From positions 1 through 64,000 of the forward strand of contig NZ_RHHP01000013.1 in assembly GCF_003710815.1 (NCBI RefSeq): a stretch of 64,000 bases of DNA, given 5' to 3'. Shown here in pieces: positions 53,066 through 62,010 of the stretch (its first letter is position 1; every line of letters starts with the position of its first letter). Below the pieces are notes generated by a model that was given only the letters and a program-made list of their open reading frames with translations, was not told the origin of the DNA and did no database searches. This DNA is from Brevibacillus centrosporus. Lineage in GTDB: Bacteria; Bacillota; Bacilli; Brevibacillales; Brevibacillaceae. A program made the position numbers and the translations under genes.

Positions 53066-53506
53066 TTAATGTGTAGCAGGCTCCGAGATTTCCTGGAGGG
53101 CATCGCTCGCCTCGTCGTGGTGCACTTGGCGAATGGCCATGTCAGCCAAAGCAACGATCCCTACGAGCTTGCCGTTCTCTACGACAGGCAGGCGACGAAT
53201 CTGGTGCTGTGCCATGATTTTCGCCGCTTCGTCCACAGTCATTCCTGGCTGACCAAGAATGATGTCACGCGTCATCACGACTTCTGTCGCTGTTGAACCT
53301 TCGTGCTTCTCAGCCAACCCGCGAATGACAATATCACGGTCAGTTATGATTCCAATCACGTCATTTTTCTCGTTGACGACCGGGATCACACCTACGTTCC
53401 AGTCACGCATCTTGCATGCCACTTCATACACATTATCCTTCAGCGTCACGGTCGCGATATCTTTTGTCATGATTTCGCGCAATGTACGATTCTCTACTTT
53501 CGCCAT
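53066..53506 (-). CDS. Tandem CBS domain protein (YhcV-like)
   Basis: 146 residues, two CBS domains: ETCH-like start TLREIMTKDIATVTLKDNVYEV and a second VMTRDIILGQPGMTVDEAAKIMAQHQIRRLPVVENGKLVG region. CBS pairs bind adenine nucleotides and sense energy state. No other domain. B. subtilis YhcV is similar and is linked with sporulation or stress by expression data as I recall. Ribosome site AAAGGAGGAG before the ATG. Stand-alone gene. Confidence 0.88.
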   Translation of the reverse strand: MAKVENRTLREIMTKDIATVTLKDNVYEVACKMRDWNVGVIPVVNEKNDVIGIITDRDIVIRGLAEKHEGSTATEVVMTRDIILGQPGMTVDEAAKIMAQHQIRRLPVVENGKLVGIVALADMAIRQVHHDEASDALQEISEPATH

Positions 53507-53658
53507 CTATGTTCTCCTCCTTTAGCTAATGAACGCTTGTAGTGTGTCCTGTTACCTATTCCTTCATTCGTTCAACTGGGACATGCGTCATGATTTTCGA
53601 CTAGAGCAGACCTGTCTGACTGTGATAAGATGGAAGCATGGTGCTTTTGGACAGTAGC

Positions 53659-53696
53659 AAAAAAAGACCGCTGGGTGCTGCAACACCCGCGCGGTC
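53659..53696 (-). terminator. Terminator of the holin-like toxin transcript
   Basis: Minus strand GACCGC paired with GCGGTC around a GGGTG/CACCC inner stem, then seven T. It ends the toxin messenger 85 bases after its stop. Confidence 0.8.
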
Positions 53697-53715
53697 CGTA
53701 AGCTACAATGGTCGT

Positions 53716-53790
53716 TCCTTTCGGGGAGTCGGCTCCTAGTACCTGCCTGTAGACCTCCCGGCTGTGAAGCTCAAGGGAGGTCTACTTTTT
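53716..53790 (+). ncRNA. Probable antisense antitoxin RNA
   Basis: On the plus strand a TACAAT (53704-53709) precedes a short transcript that ends in a strong terminator: AGACCTCCC / GGGAGGTCT (53751-53783) followed by ACTTTTTCTT. The 3' end lies across the toxin stop codon, so the two RNAs overlap at their 3' ends as in txpA/ratA and bsrG/SR4. The terminator is firm; the start and -35 are uncertain. Confidence 0.55.
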
Positions 53791-53862
53791 CTTACTAGAT
53801 GACAGCATTATTACTAAAGTCCCAAATGTCAACATTAGACTTAGTGCTTCGAATACTGTCAT
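53782..53862 (-). CDS. Holin-like toxin of a type I toxin-antitoxin pair
   Basis: 26 residues: MTVFEALSLMLTFG at the start, a single hydrophobic helix, and a basic end SSSKKK. This fits the putative holin-like toxin family of Firmicutes (pattern M-x-x-F/Y-x-A-L-x-L-M). AAAGGGGGTGAT is 4-5 bases before the ATG, an exceptionally strong site. The promoter is at 53926-53934. Expression would be expected to harm the membrane if not held in check by the antisense RNA. Confidence 0.82.
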   Translation of the reverse strand: MTVFEALSLMLTFGTLVIMLSSSKKK

Positions 53863-53925
53863 AGTATCACCCCCTTTCATTCGGGGATGCCGACCGCCCT
53901 TGAGAATCAATCCATTGTGTAGCAA

Positions 53926-53934
53926 ATTATACCA
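53926..53934 (-). promoter_or_regulatory. Extended -10 promoter of the toxin gene
   Basis: Minus strand TGGTATAAT, a perfect extended -10. Start near 53919 gives a leader of about 57 bases. Confidence 0.6.
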
Positions 53935-54048
53935 TATCATGGCAATTCCGGTCATCTACTCGTAAGATTGACTTATACATTGCGCTTCTTCCAAAAACAG
54001 ACTATCATTAGGATGTGAAAATCTTACCTTTTTGTAGGAGGAAAAAGA

Positions 54049-54393
54049 ATGGTTATCAAGGATACTGGGGTAAGCACCAAGGAAGTCTTTTTCGCCGATC
54101 TGGAACACTATATGAGTGATCTCGGTTTCGATCGTGGTGCTTGGGATTACAAACACGCTACATACGACTATAAAATCCAAGATAAAGGAAACGTTTATTA
54201 CCTGCGTCTGGAAGCAAACGTGACCGAAGGAAAGCTGGAAGACTCCCACGCTGTCCTGAAATTGGAAGATCCTTATATGGGTAAGCATCTGTTCCCACAT
54301 GGCTTGGACTACGATTATCCGATTCCAGATTCCGTGATCAAATCGGCCAAGCTGAAACTGCAAATGCTGAACGAAAAGCTGTCTTCGCACTAA
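54049..54393 (+). CDS. YugN-like family protein
   Basis: 114 residues, no membrane segment. Start DTGVSTKEVFFADLEHYM, centre YDYKIQDKGNVYYLRLEANV and HLFPHGLDYDYPIP match the YugN-like family. Function unknown. Ribosome site TAGGAGG. Followed by a hairpin and then ftsW; in other Bacilli these genes lie in different places. Confidence 0.82.
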   Translation: MVIKDTGVSTKEVFFADLEHYMSDLGFDRGAWDYKHATYDYKIQDKGNVYYLRLEANVTEGKLEDSHAVLKLEDPYMGKHLFPHGLDYDYPIPDSVIKSAKLKLQMLNEKLSSH

Positions 54394-54427
54394 GCCTCGG
54401 CATTGCGACAATTGAAATAGTGCTGCG

Positions 54428-54454
54428 AAACAGAGAGGTGTCCCCTCTCTGTTT
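54428..54454 (+). terminator. Perfect hairpin between yugN-like and ftsW genes
   Basis: AAACAGAGAGG and CCTCTCTGTTT arms, 5-base loop. Only a short T tail (TTTCACG), so termination may be partial. Confidence 0.6.
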
Positions 54455-54475
54455 CACGTAGAAGGGGGTTCTACG

Positions 54476-55645
54476 ATGAAAACACGGGGCGTACCTGATT
54501 TTTTGTTACTGTTTTTAACCGCCCTGATCGTGGGGTTCGGCATCACAATGGTACTCAGTTCCAGTTCGATTTTTGCGCTGACCAGCTTCACCTCAAACGG
54601 CTGTGATTACTGCAATGGCGATGAACTGTACTTTGTGAAACGGCAAATTCGCTTCTTAGTTTTAGGCATAGTCGGGATGCTGGTTGCCATGAACATTCCC
54701 TTTTCTTTTTACAAACGCAATTTCTTGCTAATCGCCACGGTAAGCTTTTTCGCCTTGCTGCTGGTACTGGTGCCAGGTATCGGGGAGAACATCAAAGGGG
54801 CTCGCTCCTGGTTTCGCATCGGTTCTTCCAACCTCCAGCCTGCCGAGTTCGCGAAGCTGGGGCTGATTTTGTACCTGGCTGCCATCATCTCCAAAAAAGG
54901 GGATGGGATACGAAAGCTAAAATCCGGCTTGATGCCTCCCCTCTTAGTGACCGGGCTGTTTTTTCTTTTGATTGTTGCCCAGCCTGACCTGGGATCGGCT
55001 GCCATTTTGCTTGGGACCGGCCTGATTGTCATGGTGTGTGGTGGCGCTCGGCTCCGTTATTTGATTGGGATTGGCGGCCCTGTAGTTGCGCTAGCTTTGG
55101 CCGCTTACATTACCGTCAAGCAGCACGCACTCAACCGAATTCACTCCTATCTGGACCCGTGGAGCGATCCCCTGAATACGGGCTACAACATCATTCAGTC
55201 GTGGATTGCTATCGCCCACGGCGGCCTGTCTGGTACGGGATTTGGTAAGAGCATTCAAAAGTATTTATATTTGCCGGAAGCGCATACCGATTTCATCTTT
55301 TCGATTATTTCCGAAGAGCTGGGCTTTATCGGGGCTTCCATCTTCCTGCTCATCTATCTGTTATTTTTGCTGCGGGGGATCCACATTTGTCTGCGCGTCA
55401 AGGATACCTTTGCCAGCCTCGTCGGAATCGGCATCATCAGCATGATTGCCCTCCAAGCTGCGATCAACATCGGGGGTGTGACGGGAATCATTCCTTTGAC
55501 GGGTGTCCCTCTTCCCTTTATCAGCTACGGAGGTTCCTCCCTATTGGTTTGCCTGATCTCTACAGGAATCCTGCTGAACGTGTCCCGAGAAGTCAGCCGT
55601 CAAAAAGTGGACGAGCAAGTAACAAAAACGACCTATACCGTTTGA
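54476..55645 (+). CDS. ftsW: FtsW/RodA/SpoVE peptidoglycan glycosyltransferase
   Basis: 389 residues, ten membrane segments. GARSWFRIGSSNLQPAEFAKLGLILYLA and ITGIIPLTGVPLPFISYGGSSLL (in parts) are SEDS family signatures, with the catalytic Asp in the large loop region. It polymerises lipid II with a class B penicillin-binding protein. FtsW, RodA or SpoVE cannot be separated by motif alone; the presence of ylaN 6 kb away (ylaN-ftsW are neighbours in B. subtilis) favours FtsW. Ribosome site AAGGGGG. Confidence 0.85.
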   Translation: MKTRGVPDFLLLFLTALIVGFGITMVLSSSSIFALTSFTSNGCDYCNGDELYFVKRQIRFLVLGIVGMLVAMNIPFSFYKRNFLLIATVSFFALLLVLVPGIGENIKGARSWFRIGSSNLQPAEFAKLGLILYLAAIISKKGDGIRKLKSGLMPPLLVTGLFFLLIVAQPDLGSAAILLGTGLIVMVCGGARLRYLIGIGGPVVALALAAYITVKQHALNRIHSYLDPWSDPLNTGYNIIQSWIAIAHGGLSGTGFGKSIQKYLYLPEAHTDFIFSIISEELGFIGASIFLLIYLLFLLRGIHICLRVKDTFASLVGIGIISMIALQAAINIGGVTGIIPLTGVPLPFISYGGSSLLVCLISTGILLNVSREVSRQKVDEQVTKTTYTV

Positions 55646-55655
55646 GGAAAGAAAA

Positions 55656-55682
55656 AACGACCTGCTTTTGCCGCAGGTCGTT
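55656..55682. terminator. Bidirectional terminator
   Basis: AACGACCTGC / GCAGGTCGTT, 7-base loop. Overlaps no gene and serves ftsW and the convergent Gls24 gene. Confidence 0.88.
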
Positions 55683-55683
55683 C

Positions 55684-56016
55684 TTATTTGATTTCGATCG
55701 TTTCGACACGGACATTGATTGCATCCACCCAGAGACCAGTCAGTGTTTCAACCGCATCCTTCACTTTTTCCTGGAGAGTGTGACAGACCTGATGGATAGG
55801 CGCCCCGTATTTGACGGATACCCGCATGTCGATGGTTACCTTGTCTTCCACCATCGAGACGCTGATTCCTTTGGATCCGCCATTGATTTTCTTAGCTAAA
55901 TCCTGATACAGCCCCCCCGAACGGACTGAAACCTCCAGCACCTCTTCTACCGCCACTCCTGCTATTACTGCAATGACTTGATCTGCGACTCTGATTTCAC
56001 CGAGTTTTTCAACCAC
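55684..56016 (-). CDS. Asp23/Gls24 family envelope stress protein
   Basis: 110 residues, starts with GTG behind AAGGAGGAGG. GEIRVADQVIAVIAGVAVEEVLEV and DMRVSVKYGAPIHQVCHTLQEKVKDAV are typical. The family often lies next to fatty acid or cell-wall genes and responds to alkaline or envelope stress. No DAK2-domain partner is adjacent, so it is a second copy rather than the yloU of the fapR region. Confidence 0.88.
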   Translation of the reverse strand: MVEKLGEIRVADQVIAVIAGVAVEEVLEVSVRSGGLYQDLAKKINGGSKGISVSMVEDKVTIDMRVSVKYGAPIHQVCHTLQEKVKDAVETLTGLWVDAINVRVETIEIK

Positions 56017-56091
56017 TGGACGCCCTCCTCCTTGCCCGATTTTTACTCTCTCCCACCCGTTTTATCTGACTTTTCTCTCATTATAAACAAA

Positions 56092-57723
56092 TCATGCTTG
56101 GGCTTGGAAGGGGATTTGTTTTTTTCTCTCCGTTAATGTCGGAGAAGTGCATGTCACGTCGAGAAGTGTCAGTACATTGGTCGAAAGAGCTTCACTGATG
56201 GCGCTGCTCAAGTCACCGACCGTACGTACATGACGCCCGGAAACGCCACAGGCTTGTGCCCACATGACGAAGTCGGGATTGTGCAGCTTTGTACCAAATG
56301 AGCGATAGCCCGCTTGCTTCATTTTGACTTCTTCCAAGCCTAATGACGCGTTATTGACGACGATCAGGAGAAAATCCGTATGCTGCTCCACCGCTGTCAT
56401 CAGCTCCGCGAGATGTATCTGCAAGCCACCGTCCCCTGTGATGCAGACGACCTGCTGCTTTGGATGAGTAAGCTTGGCGGCGATTGCTGCAGGCAAGCCA
56501 AAGCCCATCGTACGCCACTTGCCCGAAAACAAAGGAGTTTGTGCACGCGTACGAAACGCACGGTTAAACCAGAGCGTGTGCTCGCCGGTGTCTAAGGCGA
56601 TGATCGCGTCATCTTTCACCAGCCTTCCCAAGGTGTGCAGCAAGGTTTCGGGTTTGATCTGCTCACTTCCTCCTTGATTGGTGATGCTTTGCGTCTCTTC
56701 CCAAAACCGGGCATGCCATTTTTCTACCTGTTCTTCCCAAGCATGTTCGACTGTACGCATTTCTAAACGTCTCTGCCATAATGGAAGGACATCATCGAGA
56801 TTCGCGGTCACAGAAACAAGATGTGGATGCGCATGAATGGACTCCGAATGAGAATCCACTTGAATGATGGGAAGGTGCTTGGGAACAAACGATTGAGGAA
56901 ACCAGCTCGCTCCCAAAATGACCAGCAGATCCGCCTTTGCAAGTGCTTGGAGAGCCGCTTCACTGCCACCTTCCCCGAGTCCCCCTAGCACCAGCGGATG
57001 AGAATCCTCTATACTTCCCTTCGCTCCCAGCGACAAGAGAATGCCGGCACCGAGGTTCTCTGCAAACCTGCGGCAGCTCTCTGCATCTGCCCGCCCTCCC
57101 GCACCTACCAGAACCAACGGCCTTTTTGCCTGTACCAGCTGCTGTGCAGCATGCTCCATCTCGATCCTATCCGGCCTGACAGCCTGAGAAACCCGCGGCA
57201 GTTCAGGAGTAATTTCTGCTGTGGTCATTTCCTCGAAAACATCCTTGCATATCGCTACATGCGCGACTCCTTTTTGCTGGGCAGCTGTAGCAAATGCTTT
57301 GTGCAGGACGGATCCAATGGCTTTTGGATGAGTGACGGTCGTCGTGTACTTGCACAAGGGTCGCATCAGGTCTTCTTGGGGAACATACTGCTTGTACGCT
57401 CCTCCCATTTTGTACGTTTCGACCTGTCCTGTGATGGCAACGACGGGCACATGATCGGCCCACGCATCTGCGAGACCATTTAAAAGGTTAACGGTTCCCG
57501 GGCCTGTTGTGGCGATACAGACAGCGGGACGCCCTGTGAGCTTCGCCTCTGCACTCGCCATCAAGGCTGCTGCCGCCTCGTGCTTGCAAGGTACATAGTG
57601 AATCGAATTTTGCTTGCTGAGCGAATCCAAGAAGGCAAAGAGTGCGTCTCCGGTAACACCATAGATTCGTGTAACACCCCAGGCCTGCAACTGCTCCGTA
57701 ATGAATGAAGCGACTTTCCGCAT
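56092..57723 (-). CDS. Thiamine-diphosphate enzyme of the pyruvate oxidase / acetolactate synthase family
   Basis: 543 residues, three-domain TPP enzyme. Catalytic Glu in VPCKHEAAAALM (about residue 49), FAD/central domain with LVLVGAGGRADAE, and the C-terminal TPP motif GDGGLQIHLAELMTAVEQ ... VNN. The closest guess is pyruvate oxidase-like (B. subtilis YdaP); acetolactate synthase is less likely because no regulatory subunit adjoins. Ribosome site GGAGGGC. The start MRKVASFITEQLQAWGV is typical. Confidence 0.85.
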   Translation of the reverse strand: MRKVASFITEQLQAWGVTRIYGVTGDALFAFLDSLSKQNSIHYVPCKHEAAAALMASAEAKLTGRPAVCIATTGPGTVNLLNGLADAWADHVPVVAITGQVETYKMGGAYKQYVPQEDLMRPLCKYTTTVTHPKAIGSVLHKAFATAAQQKGVAHVAICKDVFEEMTTAEITPELPRVSQAVRPDRIEMEHAAQQLVQAKRPLVLVGAGGRADAESCRRFAENLGAGILLSLGAKGSIEDSHPLVLGGLGEGGSEAALQALAKADLLVILGASWFPQSFVPKHLPIIQVDSHSESIHAHPHLVSVTANLDDVLPLWQRRLEMRTVEHAWEEQVEKWHARFWEETQSITNQGGSEQIKPETLLHTLGRLVKDDAIIALDTGEHTLWFNRAFRTRAQTPLFSGKWRTMGFGLPAAIAAKLTHPKQQVVCITGDGGLQIHLAELMTAVEQHTDFLLIVVNNASLGLEEVKMKQAGYRSFGTKLHNPDFVMWAQACGVSGRHVRTVGDLSSAISEALSTNVLTLLDVTCTSPTLTERKKQIPFQAQA

Positions 57724-57857
57724 ACGTGCGCCCTCCTTTCTTTGTACAAAGCTAGTGTGTACTTCCTCCAGTATTTTACTAATGGCCCTTTTTCACTTCT
57801 TGGAGAACCTAATCTCTATCATCTGGTGTTCAGCACCCTTACGAAGGAGGATTTGCC

Positions 57858-58625
57858 ATGAAACAGCCTTTTAAATGGCTGATGGCCGTAGCGGTACTTG
57901 CAATTCTCATCACGACTGCAGTAGTGGTGTACCCTCATCGTTCTGATGCATTCAGCCAACAGATCGTGAAAGTTGGTGCACAAGGCTCCGATGTCCGTGA
58001 GATGCAATACCGCCTGAAATTTTTAGGCTTCTACACAGGGAAAGTAGATGGCGTATTCGGATGGCGCTCCTACTGGGCTCTACGCAACTTCCAGTACGAG
58101 TTTGGGCTTCCTATCGATGGTGTTCTCGGTGCCAAAACTAAAGTGAAGCTTTATAACGCAACGAAGAACTACAAGCCTACTGCCTCTGATTTGGGCGTAC
58201 CGCAAACCTCTCAAGGGACGCGAAGCAATACGGGCACACCCAGCAAACAGACGTATCACGCAGCAGGTATTTCCGAGAATGACCTGCGCTTGATGGCGAA
58301 TGCCGTATACGGAGAGTCTCGTGGAGAACCGTACATCGGCCAAGTGGCCGTAGCAGCCGTCATCCTCAACCGCACGAAAAACCCTGCGTTCCCGAATACG
58401 CCGGCTGGAGTCATTTTTGAGCCACGTGCCTTTACCGCTGTTGCAGACGGACAAATCTGGCTAACGCCCAACGAAACCTCCAAGCGCGCTGTTAACGACG
58501 CTTTAAAAGGATGGGACCCTACTGGTGGCGCCATTTACTACTTCAACCCGGACACGGCGACTTCCGGATGGATTTGGAGCCGTCCGCAAATCAAGAAGAT
58601 TGGCCGACACATTTTCTGCCGTTAA
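57858..58625 (+). CDS. sleB: Spore cortex-lytic enzyme SleB-like
   Basis: 255 residues. Signal peptide (about residues 1-31), peptidoglycan-binding domain (VKVGAQGSDVREMQYRLKFLGFYTGKVDG in parts, 38-105), a Ser/Thr/Gln linker, and a hydrolase_2 domain (ISENDLRLMANAVYGESRGEP with the catalytic Glu, VILNRTKNPAFPNT, IWSRPQIKKIGRHIFCR). Lytic transglycosylase of spore cortex during germination. The partner ypeB that usually follows sleB is absent. Ribosome site AAGGAGG before ATG. Confidence 0.93.
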   Translation: MKQPFKWLMAVAVLAILITTAVVVYPHRSDAFSQQIVKVGAQGSDVREMQYRLKFLGFYTGKVDGVFGWRSYWALRNFQYEFGLPIDGVLGAKTKVKLYNATKNYKPTASDLGVPQTSQGTRSNTGTPSKQTYHAAGISENDLRLMANAVYGESRGEPYIGQVAVAAVILNRTKNPAFPNTPAGVIFEPRAFTAVADGQIWLTPNETSKRAVNDALKGWDPTGGAIYYFNPDTATSGWIWSRPQIKKIGRHIFCR

Positions 58626-58640
58626 ATTCCTATACGTTCA

Positions 58641-58681
58641 AAAAACAGGCACGTGAGCCGTCAGACTCCGTGCCTGTTTTT
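58641..58681. terminator. Terminator after sleB
   Basis: AAAAACAGGCACG / CGTGCCTGTTTTT with a 15-base loop. Serves sleB and the convergent zinc-ribbon gene. Confidence 0.88.
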
Positions 58682-58693
58682 ATCCTGTATCCT

Positions 58694-58951
58694 TTAGGTG
58701 CGTTGATTTTGCATGTGCTGCGCCATTTTGACGAATCTCTCTTCTGGTTCCGTAGTCCCACACACTCCGCATTGAATCATGTATGCGTCACCTTTATAAG
58801 GCTTGTGGAACATATCCAGCTGGTCAGCGCTCAACTCGGCTACTACCTCTCCGGATTGCGGGTCAAGGCGCATGTAGCGCGGAGTCTGCTCGATTACCGT
58901 AAATCGCATGCGATTCGATTTACACGTTGGACACAAGTAAGGCATGGTCAT
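58694..58951 (-). CDS. Small zinc-ribbon protein of unknown function
   Basis: 85 residues. CPTC near the N terminus and CGVC about 50 residues on form a four-cysteine zinc ribbon. No other domain. GGGAGGTGG precedes the ATG. Similar small zinc proteins occur in many Bacilli without known role. Single gene between two convergent or divergent neighbours. Confidence 0.75.
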   Translation of the reverse strand: MTMPYLCPTCKSNRMRFTVIEQTPRYMRLDPQSGEVVAELSADQLDMFHKPYKGDAYMIQCGVCGTTEPEERFVKMAQHMQNQRT

Positions 58952-59082
58952 GCTTTGCCACCTCCCATTCCATATTCATCGTTTAGTTTCTTCCACAAGA
59001 GGAACTCTATACCTATAGGCATCTTCATGAAGAATATGGTAATTTTTAGAAGGAATTGAACGTACATAATCGAGGTGACCGT

Positions 59083-60126
59083 ATGAATTTGCGTCTGTTT
59101 TTCAGCTTAGTGGGAGGAAGCTTCCTCCTGGCCGCGTTTGCTCACTATTTTACCGAAAGTGAGATGTTCCAGTTTATCACCGCTGCCATCTGCGTCGTAT
59201 TTCTGGCTGCCTGGCTAGGAAAATCGACGGAGAGTGTGGCCCATTATGCGGGGGATCGAATCGGTGGATTTCTGAACGCTACCTTCGGAAATGCAGCCGA
59301 GCTGATCATTGCCTTCTTCCTTGTAAAAGAAGGACTTTTTGAAATGGTGAAGGCTTCCATCACCGGTGCCATCATCGGTAATATGCTGCTGGTACTGGGA
59401 CTGAGCGTTCTGATGGGCGGGCTCAAATTCAAGGAGCAGAAGTTTAACAGCAAGCTTGCGGGGCACAATGCCTCCCTGATGACCCTGGCGATTGTCGCTT
59501 TGTTCATCCCTGCTGTCTTTATGCGTGAGCTGCCCTCTGTCAAGATCGAGACTTTGAGCATCGTCATCGCCGTTCTTTTGATCATCGCGTACATTCTCTG
59601 GCTGATTTTCTCGATGATCACGCATAGCGACTTTTTGTCGGATATCGAGGAGCACGATAGCGAAGCCGTGTGGTCCAAAGGCATTTCGATTCTGATGCTC
59701 GGTATATCCACGGTCTTCGTGGCGATCGTCTCCGAATGGCTGGTCCACGGTGTCCAGCACGTCTCGGAATCGTTGGGCTGGTCAGAGCTGTTCGTCGGTG
59801 CTTTTGTGATCGCCATCATCGGGAATGCAGCGGAACACAGCGCTGCCCTGCTGCTCGCCATGAAAGGCCGTATCGGAGCCGCCGTCGAGATTGCCATCGG
59901 CTCCAGCCTGCAAATCGCTCTGTTCGTCGCTCCGACCCTCGTGCTCGTCAGCCTCTTGATCGGAAAACCGATGGATATCGTGTTTACTGCCTATGAACTG
60001 GCCGCAATCGGCGTCGCAACCTTTATTACGATTTCGATCACCAAGGACGGGGCCACCAACTGGTTTGAGGGGGTTCTCTTGCTCACGGTCTACATCATCC
60101 TGGGCACGGCATTCTTCTTTGCATAA
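59083..60126 (+). CDS. Calcium/proton exchanger (CaX family)
   Basis: 347 residues, about 11 membrane segments. Two inverted repeats with the CaX c-1 and c-2 motifs: GGFLNATFGNAAELIIAFF and GNAAEHSAALLLAMKGRIG, acidic loop EEHDSEAV between them. B. subtilis YfkE is of this type, and Ca2+ export is a plausible task in spore formers. The start at 59083 follows GAGGTGACCG. Terminator 15 bases after its end. Confidence 0.93.
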   Translation: MNLRLFFSLVGGSFLLAAFAHYFTESEMFQFITAAICVVFLAAWLGKSTESVAHYAGDRIGGFLNATFGNAAELIIAFFLVKEGLFEMVKASITGAIIGNMLLVLGLSVLMGGLKFKEQKFNSKLAGHNASLMTLAIVALFIPAVFMRELPSVKIETLSIVIAVLLIIAYILWLIFSMITHSDFLSDIEEHDSEAVWSKGISILMLGISTVFVAIVSEWLVHGVQHVSESLGWSELFVGAFVIAIIGNAAEHSAALLLAMKGRIGAAVEIAIGSSLQIALFVAPTLVLVSLLIGKPMDIVFTAYELAAIGVATFITISITKDGATNWFEGVLLLTVYIILGTAFFFA

Positions 60127-60146
60127 GAGCTTTCCTGGATGCGAAA

Positions 60147-60184
60147 AAAGGACTGCGCTGGCATTTCCGCCTCGCAGTCCTTTT
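60147..60184. terminator. Bidirectional terminator between CaX and NSS transporter genes
   Basis: AAAGGACTGCG / CGCAGTCCTTT with a 15-base loop, T-run on the plus side. Confidence 0.88.
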
Positions 60185-60195
60185 CGTTTGCTTCC

Positions 60196-61530
60196 TTACA
60201 TAAAGCCAACCATATACAAAAATACACACAAAATCGCCACTGGCGCCAAATATTTGAGTAACAACAGCCACAGGACAAACATTTTGCGTCCCGCACCACT
60301 CTTCACTTTCAGCTCTTCAAGCAAGGTCTCGCGCTTCATTTTCAAAGGAACAAACACGGCGATCAAAAGCGCCCCAAGCGGCATGAGGATATTGCTTACC
60401 AAAAAGTCGAAAGCATCGAAAATCGATTTGCCAAAAATGGTGTACTCGCTCCAGATTCCAAAGGAAAGGGCGGACGGAATCCCGACGATAAAAATCAGCA
60501 GGGCTATCACCCAGGAAAGACGCTTGCGCTGCTTCTCCTCTCCTTTCGCCAAAGACGCTACGATGATTTCCAGCATGGAAAACGCTGAGGTTAGCGTAGC
60601 AAACAGGAACAAGGCGAGGAAAATCCATAGGAACACACTGCCTAACGCAATTTTTTCAAACACGGAAGGCAGGACAATAAAGAGCAATCCGGGTCCCGCA
60701 GTCGGCTCCATCCCAAGGGAAAAAACGGCTGGGAAAATCGCTAGCCCTGCAAACAGGGATACCAGCAAGTTCAGTCCTACAATCGATCCGGCAGAGCGCA
60801 CGAGGCTTTCATTTTTCGCCAGATAGGAGCTGTAGGTTACCATGACGGATACACCTACACTCAGCGCGAAAAACGATTGGCCCAAAGCGTACAAAATCGA
60901 ATCTCCATTCAGCCTTGAGAAGTCGGGACTGAGAAAGAATAAAACCCCTTCCATCGCCCCATCCAATGTGAGCGAACGAATCATCAAAATGACAAAAAGG
61001 ATGAAAAGGCCTGGCATCAAGTATTTGTTCGCAGACTCAATTCCGCTCTGTACCCCTCTGGCTACGACCCAAGCCGTGATGACCATGAACACCAGCTGCG
61101 CGAATACCGCACCCAGCGGATCCCCAATGATCGAGCTGAAAAGCTTGTCGTAGGCAGGACCATTGATTTGACCGGTGATGCCCTTTGCCAAATACGTAAG
61201 AATCCAGCCGCCCACTACGCTATAGAAGGAAAGCAGGAGAAAACACGTTATGACCCCAAGCCGTCCAACCCAATGCCACAGCGTACCGGGCGCGATCACT
61301 TTGTAGGCGCTGACCGCTTCCTTTTGTGTACTTCTTCCAATCACAAATTCGCCCAGCAAGAGCGGCATGCCGATCGCAAGGGTAAAGATCAGGAACAAGA
61401 GAAAAAAGGCTCCACCCCCGCTCGTCCCAACGATATAGGGAAACTTCCAAATCGCTCCGAGTCCGATCGCAGAACCGGCTGCGGCCAAAATAAACCCGAG
61501 CCGACTCGTCCACTGGTCTGTCTGCTTCAT
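60196..61530 (-). CDS. Neurotransmitter:sodium symporter (NSS) family transporter, predicted phenylalanine
   Basis: 444 residues, about 12 membrane segments. The N-terminal [30 protein letters not shown] is the sodium and substrate site of LeuT-type proteins. B. subtilis relatives are YocR and YhdH. Start 61530 has GGAGGAG 10 bases upstream; the T-box leader lies before it. Because the T-box specifier reads UUC, uptake of phenylalanine (or a related aromatic) is predicted. Confidence 0.9.
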   Translation of the reverse strand: MKQTDQWTSRLGFILAAAGSAIGLGAIWKFPYIVGTSGGGAFFLLFLIFTLAIGMPLLLGEFVIGRSTQKEAVSAYKVIAPGTLWHWVGRLGVITCFLLLSFYSVVGGWILTYLAKGITGQINGPAYDKLFSSIIGDPLGAVFAQLVFMVITAWVVARGVQSGIESANKYLMPGLFILFVILMIRSLTLDGAMEGVLFFLSPDFSRLNGDSILYALGQSFFALSVGVSVMVTYSSYLAKNESLVRSAGSIVGLNLLVSLFAGLAIFPAVFSLGMEPTAGPGLLFIVLPSVFEKIALGSVFLWIFLALFLFATLTSAFSMLEIIVASLAKGEEKQRKRLSWVIALLIFIVGIPSALSFGIWSEYTIFGKSIFDAFDFLVSNILMPLGALLIAVFVPLKMKRETLLEELKVKSGAGRKMFVLWLLLLKYLAPVAILCVFLYMVGFM

Positions 61531-61655
61531 ACAGCTTACACTCCTCCATCTGTCTTTCTTGGCTGTCAAAATCGAAAATTGTTGGCTTCGCCGTGATTTG
61601 GCAAAGCCTTCGCTGTGCTTGAGCTGGATAGGAATCTGGTAAATTCCTCTTTACA

Positions 61656-61885
61656 CAAAAAAACCCGCCCCCAAAAAGGGACGAGTTCATTTCATTTCTC
61701 GCGGTACCACCCTACTTAGACATCAGCTGCTCTAGCTGACGGTCTCGCTCTTACATTGGTAACGGAATGACCCAAATGCTCCAGAGTGAATTCAACAGGA
61801 CAACCTCAAAGCTGCTCCCAGTCTTAGACAGCTTCTCCCTGACAAGTTGTTAGTCTGCTTACTACTCTCTTTCTACACATTTACC
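61656..61885 (-). ncRNA. T-box leader, specifier UUC (phenylalanine)
   Basis: Minus strand. Stem I with AGUA bulge on the 5' side and GAA then UUC then A on the 3' side (specifier at 61788-61790), T-box GGGTGGTACCGCG (61700-61712), then the terminator CTCGTCCC / GGGGCGGG with seven T (61656-61686). The UGGU of the antiterminator fits a tRNA with A before CCA, as tRNA-Phe has. Uncharged tRNA-Phe should turn on the downstream transporter. Confidence 0.93.
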
Positions 61886-62010
61886 TATTATTAAAAATCA
61901 TATCTTTTAATTTAATGTACGCACAAAAAATATGCAACCTCTTTTTTCAGGAGGCTGCATAGTGGTCCCAAGCAAAATGAAAAGCGAGGAATATCGCCGT
62001 TCTCCTCGCC

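Noticed and set aside
61690-61720. GGGTGGTACCGCG as a tRNA-like acceptor region
   Set aside because: It is the T-box of a leader RNA; no cloverleaf can be drawn.
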